Origin: an uncultured Actinomycetes bacterium
Lineage (GTDB): Bacteria > Actinomycetota > Thermoleophilia > Solirubrobacterales > Thermoleophilaceae
DNA length: 10,698 nt
Direction of reading: 5' to 3'
NCBI GenBank assembly: GCA_946481495.1
Contig: CAMLNW010000082.1
Coordinates: 1 to 10,698 of the forward strand
Below are positions 6,948 to 10,698 of this stretch, piece after piece (positions within the stretch are counted from its first letter, which is position 1; every line of letters begins with the position of its first letter). The position numbers and the translations under genes were made by a program. The notes beneath the pieces are model-generated. The model had not been told where the DNA came from. It saw nothing but the letters and a program-made list of their open reading frames with translations, and did no database searches.

Positions 6948-8374
6948 GCAGACGGCGCCCGCGACCGCCGCGCGGGCGCTCGCTGCGCGACAAGCTGACG
7001 CTGCTGTTCTTCGGGGTCACCGCCGCCGCCTTCGGGCTCCTCTACTTCCTCGTCGTCCCCGAGCTCGAGCAGAACCTGCGCGACCAGAAGTTCGAGGAGC
7101 TCGCGCGCGTCGCCGAGGGAACGCAGGCGCGCTTCGACTCGCTGACGCGCGACCCCGACATCACGGCACCCCAACTGAACGGTCGGGTGACGAACATCGC
7201 CAACGCGATCGACGCGCGGATCACGCTGCTCGGGATCCAGAAGGCGCTCGGCCGCGGACCTGACGACTTCTACCCGATCAGCGACTCGCGCGAGGAGCGC
7301 GACGTGCCGCTCAACAAGCCGCTCGCGCGCGCGGCGGTGCGCGACGGGGATCTCACCTTCGGGGAGCTGCGCTTCCGCGGCGATCAGCTCGGCCAGGTCG
7401 CCCAGCCGCTGATCTTCGAGGGCGAGCCGTCGCGCGTGGTCCTCTACTCGCGCCCGTTCGAGGACGTCGACGACACGGTCGCCTTCGTGCGCAGTCGAAT
7501 GCTGATCGGCGGGGCGATCGCGCTGCTGCTGGCACTCGTCGGCGGCGCCGTCGTCGCTCAGACGCTGGCGCGGCGGGTGCGGCGGCTCGAGGTGGCGGCC
7601 GAGGACGTCGCCGCCGGCCACTACGTCGAGCCGCTGATCGACAGCTCCGAGGACGAGCTCGGCGAGCTGACGCGCGCCTTCAACGCGATGCAGGAGCAGC
7701 TGCAGCGCGTCGAGATCGCCCGGCGCGAGTTCGTCGCGACGGCTTCGCACGAGCTGCGCACGCCGATCTTCTCGCTCGGCGGCTTCGTCGAGCTGCTGCG
7801 CGATGAGGAGCTCGACGAGGCCGAGCGGCACGACTTCCTCGACGAGATCGCCCAGCAGGTCGAGCGGCTGCAGAAGCTCGCCGTCGACCTGCTCGACCTG
7901 TCGCGACTCGACAGCGGGTCGCTCGCGCTCGACATCGACACGGTCGACCTCGCCGAGGTCGCCGCGCTGGTCGCCCGCGAGTTCAAGCCGGCGATGGCCG
8001 AGCACAAGACCGATTTCCAGCTCCAGCTGCCCGCCGACGGTGTGGCGGCGCGCTGCGACCGCGAGCGCGTCGTCCAGATCGTCCGCATCCTGCTCGACAA
8101 CGCGCTGCGCCACACCCCGCCCGGCACGACCGTGCGAGTCGGAGCGGGCAGTGACTCTGCGGGCGCCGCGATCACGATCGCCGACGAGGGACCGGGGCTG
8201 CCCGACGACAAGCCGGTGTTCGACCGCTTCGTGACCGGTGGCGAGAGCCAGGGCGCGGGCCTCGGCCTGGCGATCGCGCGCGAGTTGGCGGGGCGGATGG
8301 GCGGCTCGCTGCGGGCGAGCTCCAACGACGAGGGCGCCGCCTTCACGCTCGAGCTGCCCGAGGCGCGCCGGTGA
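6944..8374 (+). CDS. Membrane sensor histidine kinase (HAMP-HisKA-HATPase)
   Basis: This 476-residue kinase should sense an extracytoplasmic signal and phosphorylate the upstream response regulator. After a basic N-terminus come TM1 (about 18-38), an extracytoplasmic domain of about 150 residues (39-186) of no family I recognise, and TM2 (about 187-207). A HAMP linker (208-258) follows, with RRVRRLEVAAEDVAAG and DELGELTRAFNAM. The dimerisation/phospho-acceptor domain has SHELRTP with His269. The ATP-binding domain has the N box (LLDNALRHTP, Asn386), G1 (DEGPGLP, 414-420), F box (FDRFV, 426-430) and G2 (GAGLGLAIA, 437-445), so all catalytic motifs are intact. The 4-nt ATGA overlap with the regulator indicates coupled translation and a cognate pair. 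Confidence 0.95.
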   Translation: MSRRRPRPPRGRSLRDKLTLLFFGVTAAAFGLLYFLVVPELEQNLRDQKFEELARVAEGTQARFDSLTRDPDITAPQLNGRVTNIANAIDARITLLGIQKALGRGPDDFYPISDSREERDVPLNKPLARAAVRDGDLTFGELRFRGDQLGQVAQPLIFEGEPSRVVLYSRPFEDVDDTVAFVRSRMLIGGAIALLLALVGGAVVAQTLARRVRRLEVAAEDVAAGHYVEPLIDSSEDELGELTRAFNAMQEQLQRVEIARREFVATASHELRTPIFSLGGFVELLRDEELDEAERHDFLDEIAQQVERLQKLAVDLLDLSRLDSGSLALDIDTVDLAEVAALVAREFKPAMAEHKTDFQLQLPADGVAARCDRERVVQIVRILLDNALRHTPPGTTVRVGAGSDSAGAAITIADEGPGLPDDKPVFDRFVTGGESQGAGLGLAIARELAGRMGGSLRASSNDEGAAFTLELPEARR

Positions 8375-8404
8375 CATCGCGGAGGGATCGCAAACGCCCT
8401 TTCC

Positions 8405-8413
8405 GGGTAGGTT
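8405..8413 (+). promoter_or_regulatory. Possible promoter -10 region ahead of the RsbW-like gene
   Basis: The 47-bp gap after the kinase contains GGGTAGGTT. GGGTAG resembles the -10 of SigB/SigF-type general-stress promoters (GGGTAT), and the overlapping TAGGTT fits an actinobacterial TANNNT -10. A start of transcription about 7 nt later would fall almost on GTG 8422, giving a near-leaderless mRNA. No convincing GTTT-type or TTGACA-type -35 is at the right spacing, so this is weak. Confidence 0.25.
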
Positions 8414-8421
8414 GAAGGGAC

Positions 8422-8796
8422 GTGCCGCCGCAGAGCCTGCAGAGTCGCGATGTCCACCTTTCCGTGCCGGCACGGCCCGACTACCTCGTCCTCGCCCGGC
8501 TTGCGCTGTCGGCGATGTGCCGGCTGACCCCGCTCGAGCACGCCGAGGTCGCCGACCTCAAGCTGGCGATCACCGAGGCCGCCTCCGGCTACGTCGGCGG
8601 TGACAACGCTTCCGATGCCGTGATCGGCTTCGAGTTCCGCCTGCACGACGACAGGATCGAGATGAAGCTCGACGGCGAGCCGATCGACCACCCGACCGAT
8701 GAGCAGGAGGTGTCGCGTGCGATCGTCGAGGCCACCGTCGACGAGTTCGAGCTCGAAGGCGGACACACCGTGCTCGTCAAGCGATTCGCGGCCTGA
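8422..8796 (+). CDS. RsbW/SpoIIAB-like anti-sigma factor homologue with degenerate ATP site
   Basis: This 124-residue cytoplasmic protein has the N-terminal fold of RsbW-type serine kinases/anti-sigma factors. VHLSVPARPDYLVLARLALS then EVADLKLAITEA matches the RsbW pattern IEMKVPAxPEYVxxxRLTLS then EIEDLKIAVSEA closely. The ATP-binding motifs are not kept. The N box reads EAASG (52-56) instead of EACTN, the G1 position reads KLDGEPID (82-89) instead of a DxGxG-type motif, and the Gly-rich G2 box is replaced by DEQEVSRAIVEA. The end (LEGGHTVLVKRF) again looks like RsbW. It may therefore bind a sigma or anti-sigma-antagonist partner without kinase activity; that is inference. GTG 8422 is likely, though AAGGGA sits too close (1 nt) to be a normal Shine-Dalgarno; GTG 8464 is an alternative. 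otsA follows after 3 bp, so translation is probably coupled. Confidence 0.75.
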   Translation: MPPQSLQSRDVHLSVPARPDYLVLARLALSAMCRLTPLEHAEVADLKLAITEAASGYVGGDNASDAVIGFEFRLHDDRIEMKLDGEPIDHPTDEQEVSRAIVEATVDEFELEGGHTVLVKRFAA

Positions 8797-8799
8797 CCG

Positions 8800-10334
8800 A
8801 TGGCCCCAGCCGACCCGAAGCTCGTCCTGGTGTCGAACCGCGGGCCGGCGACCTTCGCCCGTGACGACGCCGGCGAGCTCGCCGCCAGCCGCGGCGGTGG
8901 TGGTCTAGTCACCGCGCTGACCGGGCTCGTCCACCATCGCGACGCGCTCTGGGTCGCCTCGGCGATGTCCGAGGAGGACGCCGAGATGGCCGGCCACCAC
9001 GACGGCAAGAGCTTCCCGGTCGAGATCGAGGGCGTCACCTACCGCGTGCGGCTGGTCGTCTCTGAGGAGGCGGCCTACGACCGCTTCTACAACGTCATCG
9101 CCAACCCGATGCTCTGGTTTATCCAGCACTACCTCTGGGACCTCTCGAACGCACCGGATGTCGGCCGCTGGGAGATCGACTCCTACGAGCACGGCTACCT
9201 GACCGTCAACCGCGACATCGCCGACGCGGTGCTCGACGAGATCGAGGGCGCCGAGAACCCGGTCGTGATGGTCCACGACTACCACCTCTACGCGGCGCCG
9301 AAGTTCATCCGCGAGGCGCGACCCGACGTCTTCCTGCACCACTTCGTCCACATACCGTGGACCCAGCCCGACGCCTGGCGGGTGCTGCCGCGCGACATGC
9401 GCGAGGACATCTTCGAGGGCATCCTCGCCAACGACATCGTCGCCTTCCACACGCGCGCCTACCGGCGCAACTTCCTGCTCTGCTGCCGCGAGCTGTTCGA
9501 CCTCGACGTCGACGAGCGGGCGCTCATGGTCGGGCCATACCAGTGCAGGCGCGCCTTGGGGTCGACGAGCGGGCGGGCGTCGTCCACTTCAACGGCCGCG
9601 ACGTCTGGGTCCGCGCCTACCCGCTGCCGATCTCCGCCGACACCTTCAAGCGGACCGCCCAGCGGCCCGCCGTCCACGAGTACGAGCGCGAGATCCTGCG
9701 CCGCCGGCGCGAGCACCTGATCCTGCGCGTCGACCGCGCCGACCTGTCGAAGAACATCCTGCGCGGCTTCTCCGCCTTCGACCTCTTCCTCGAGCAGCAC
9801 CCCGAGTTCAGGGAGAAGGTCACCTTCATCGCCCACCTGATCCCCTCGCGCCAGGACGTGCCGCAGTACGCCGAGTACCTCGAGCGGATCGAGGCGCTGG
9901 TCGCGGTCGTCAACCACCGCCACGGCACCACCGACTGGATGCCGATCGACCTGCGGTTGCGCGAGAACCTCGAGGAGGCGATCGCCGCCTACAAGCACTA
10001 CGACCTGCTGATGGTCAACGCGATGTTCGACGGCATGAACCTGATCGCTAAGGAGGGTCCTTTGGTCAACGAGCGCCACGGCGTCTCGCTGCTGTCGGAG
10101 AACACCGGCGCCCACGAGGAGCTGGCGGAGTTCGCCCTGTCGGTCAACCCGTTCGACGTCCAGGAGCAGGCCGACTCGATCTACCGCGCGCTGACGATGT
10201 CCGCCAAGGAGCGGTCGTGGCGGGCCGAGGGGTTGAAGCGCGTCGTCACGGCTCGAGATCCGGGCGACTGGGTCGACGACCAGCTGGCGGACATCGAGGC
10301 CAAGTCGCAGGGAGCCGAGCCCGTCGTTTCGTAG
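8800..10334 (+). pseudogene. otsA: Trehalose-6-phosphate synthase (GT20), frame interrupted by a 53-bp insertion
   Basis: OtsA joins UDP-glucose and glucose-6-phosphate to trehalose-6-phosphate in compatible-solute synthesis. The first part (ATG 8800 to about 9522) has VSNRGPATF, SRGGGGLVTAL, VMVHDYHLYAAPKFI and HHFVHIPWTQPDAW. The second part, in another frame to the stop at 10334, has VRAYPLPIS, RVDRADLSKNILRGF, AVVNHRHGTTDW, FDGMNLIAKEGPLVNE and LLSENTGAHEEL. Unaided, frame 1 runs on to a stop at 9720 with nonsense after about residue 241. Removing 53 bp at a 15-bp direct repeat gives FDLDVDERAGVVHFNG and a 493-residue protein of normal GT20 length. The break falls near the boundary between the acceptor and donor Rossmann domains. 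A GTG at 9543, inside the insert, could start the second half (263 residues) separately. The SKN motif differs from the SKG of E. coli OtsA, so a related GT20 activity is possible. Assembly error cannot be excluded. Confidence 0.85.
9508..9575. repeat. 15-bp perfect direct repeat flanking a 38-bp insert in otsA
   Basis: GTCGACGAGCGGGCG occurs at 9508-9522 and again at 9561-9575, and the match stops at exactly 15 bases on both sides. Between them, 9523-9560 holds 38 bp that code for nothing expected in GT20. The insert contains a small hairpin (ATGG 9526-9529, CCAT 9535-9538) and a GGCGCGCC palindrome (9548-9555). The arrangement looks like an insertion with target duplication, or a substrate for slipped-strand deletion. 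Confidence 0.85.
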
Positions 10335-10376
10335 CGCTTAGGGATCGGCGTTGCTGCCCGCGGGTCCTGTCTCCGA

Positions 10377-10416
10377 TTTTGGTTTGAGTGCTCGTTCCTG
10401 CGCCTCAAACGCAAAA
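10377..10416. terminator. Strong hairpin between convergent genes, possible bidirectional terminator
   Basis: TTTTG (10377-10381) pairs with CAAAA (10412-10416), GTTTGAG (10382-10388) with CTCAAAC (10404-10410) and TGC with GCG (one G-T pair) around an 8-nt loop. That is 15 pairs with two single-base bulges. The hairpin starts 43 bp after the otsA stop and lies 34 bp from the stop of the opposing gene. There is no T-run after the stem on either strand, so a classical intrinsic terminator is not proven; a repeat element or protein site is possible. The rest of the 115-bp gap (10335-10449) shows nothing else. Confidence 0.4.
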
Positions 10417-10449
10417 TGCGTCGCCACCCGCGGGGACCGACGTCTACGG

Positions 10450-10698
10450 CTACGGGTCGGGCGTGAACTCGCCCGGGGGAGGAGCCGGGGGTGATGGCGT
10501 GACAGGCGCTGGAGCAGGTACCGGCGAGGGTGGAGCGACCGGCGGCGGGGCCGAGCGTGGCGGACGGGGCCGCCTTGGCGACTTTGGCTTGGGCCGCTGC
10601 CTTGCGGCGAGGCGGCGCTTGACCTTGGATTGAGGTCGCTTTGCGGGCTTCGCACGCGGCACCGGCCGCCGGGGCGGCTTCCTTGCGCCTAGGTCGGG
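10450..10698 (-). CDS. C-terminus of an unidentified protein with a basic, Pro/Lys-rich tail (partial)
   Basis: The minus strand is open from the right edge to a TAG at 10450-10452, giving 82 residues. GTG at 10662 could be a start, but the frame continues upstream without a stop, and the composition does not change there, so the gene most likely begins beyond the window. The visible part is low complexity. About 45 residues are rich in Lys, Arg, Pro and Ala (KPAKRPQSKVKRR, RPKPKSPRRPRPPR). A Pro/Ala/Val tail follows (APPPVAPPSPVPAPAPVTP), ending GEFTPDP. Such tails occur at the ends of secreted, wall-spanning or DNA-binding actinobacterial proteins; no domain is visible, so no function is assigned. 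It converges on otsA. Other frames here are also open, so the choice rests on frame continuity to the edge and natural composition. Confidence 0.5.
   Translation of the reverse strand, partial: PDLGARKPPRRPVPRAKPAKRPQSKVKRRLAARQRPKPKSPRRPRPPRSAPPPVAPPSPVPAPAPVTPSPPAPPPGEFTPDP

Noticed and set aside
6923..8473. Minus-strand ORF of 516 codons opposite the histidine kinase
   Set aside because: The plus strand encodes a complete kinase with all motifs. The opposite frame is a low-complexity Arg/Asp/Leu shadow.
9459..10115. Minus-strand ORF of 218 codons across the otsA break
   Set aside because: It only reads through the inserted segment. The plus strand shows clear GT20 motifs on both sides.
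10388..10633. Gly-rich 81-codon plus-strand ORF near the right edge
   Set aside because: It is antisense to the Pro/Lys-rich minus-strand C-terminus, starts within the hairpin and has no domain. Preference for the minus strand is moderate.

Overview
The window is very GC-rich and gene-dense. It reads like a chromosome segment from an actinobacterium, probably of class Thermoleophilia (Solirubrobacterales-like). That placement is inferred from GC-saturated third codon positions, frequent GTG/TTG starts, near-absence of Shine-Dalgarno sequences and the character of the proteins; no rRNA or marker tree supports it. I see no tRNA, rRNA, CRISPR array, transposase or phage gene.

Layout. At the left edge is the 5' end of a minus-strand membrane protein gene (1-198). 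Diverging from it with overlapping start codons is a plus-strand run: a small MscS-type mechanosensitive channel (197-979), a bifunctional class A penicillin-binding protein (1008-3146) and thiamine-monophosphate kinase thiL (3154-4194). thiL carries an in-frame insert with two copies of a palindromic repeat. Two minus-strand genes follow: a short FlgM-like protein whose 3' end runs antisense to the end of thiL (4105-4317), and a large multi-spanning membrane protein with an M28-peptidase-like domain that has lost its metal and catalytic signature (4392-6167). A divergent intergenic region leads to a second plus-strand run: an OmpR-type response regulator (6243-6947), its sensor histidine kinase (6944-8374), a degenerate RsbW-like protein (8422-8796) and a GT20 trehalose-6-phosphate synthase gene, otsA (8800-10334). 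A hairpin and the Pro/Lys-rich C-terminus of a minus-strand gene close the window.

The clearest anomaly is in otsA. Its reading frame breaks at a 38-bp insert flanked by a perfect 15-bp direct repeat. Removing exactly one repeat plus the insert (53 bp) rejoins the two halves into a seamless GT20 protein of about 493 residues.

Functionally the window leans toward envelope and osmotic homeostasis: a tension-gated channel, a peptidoglycan synthase, a two-component system with a probable extracytoplasmic sensor domain, an anti-sigma-factor-like protein, and compatible-solute (trehalose) synthesis. Co-regulation of the RR-HK-RsbW-like-otsA run is inferred from spacing only (4-nt overlap, 47 nt, 3 nt).
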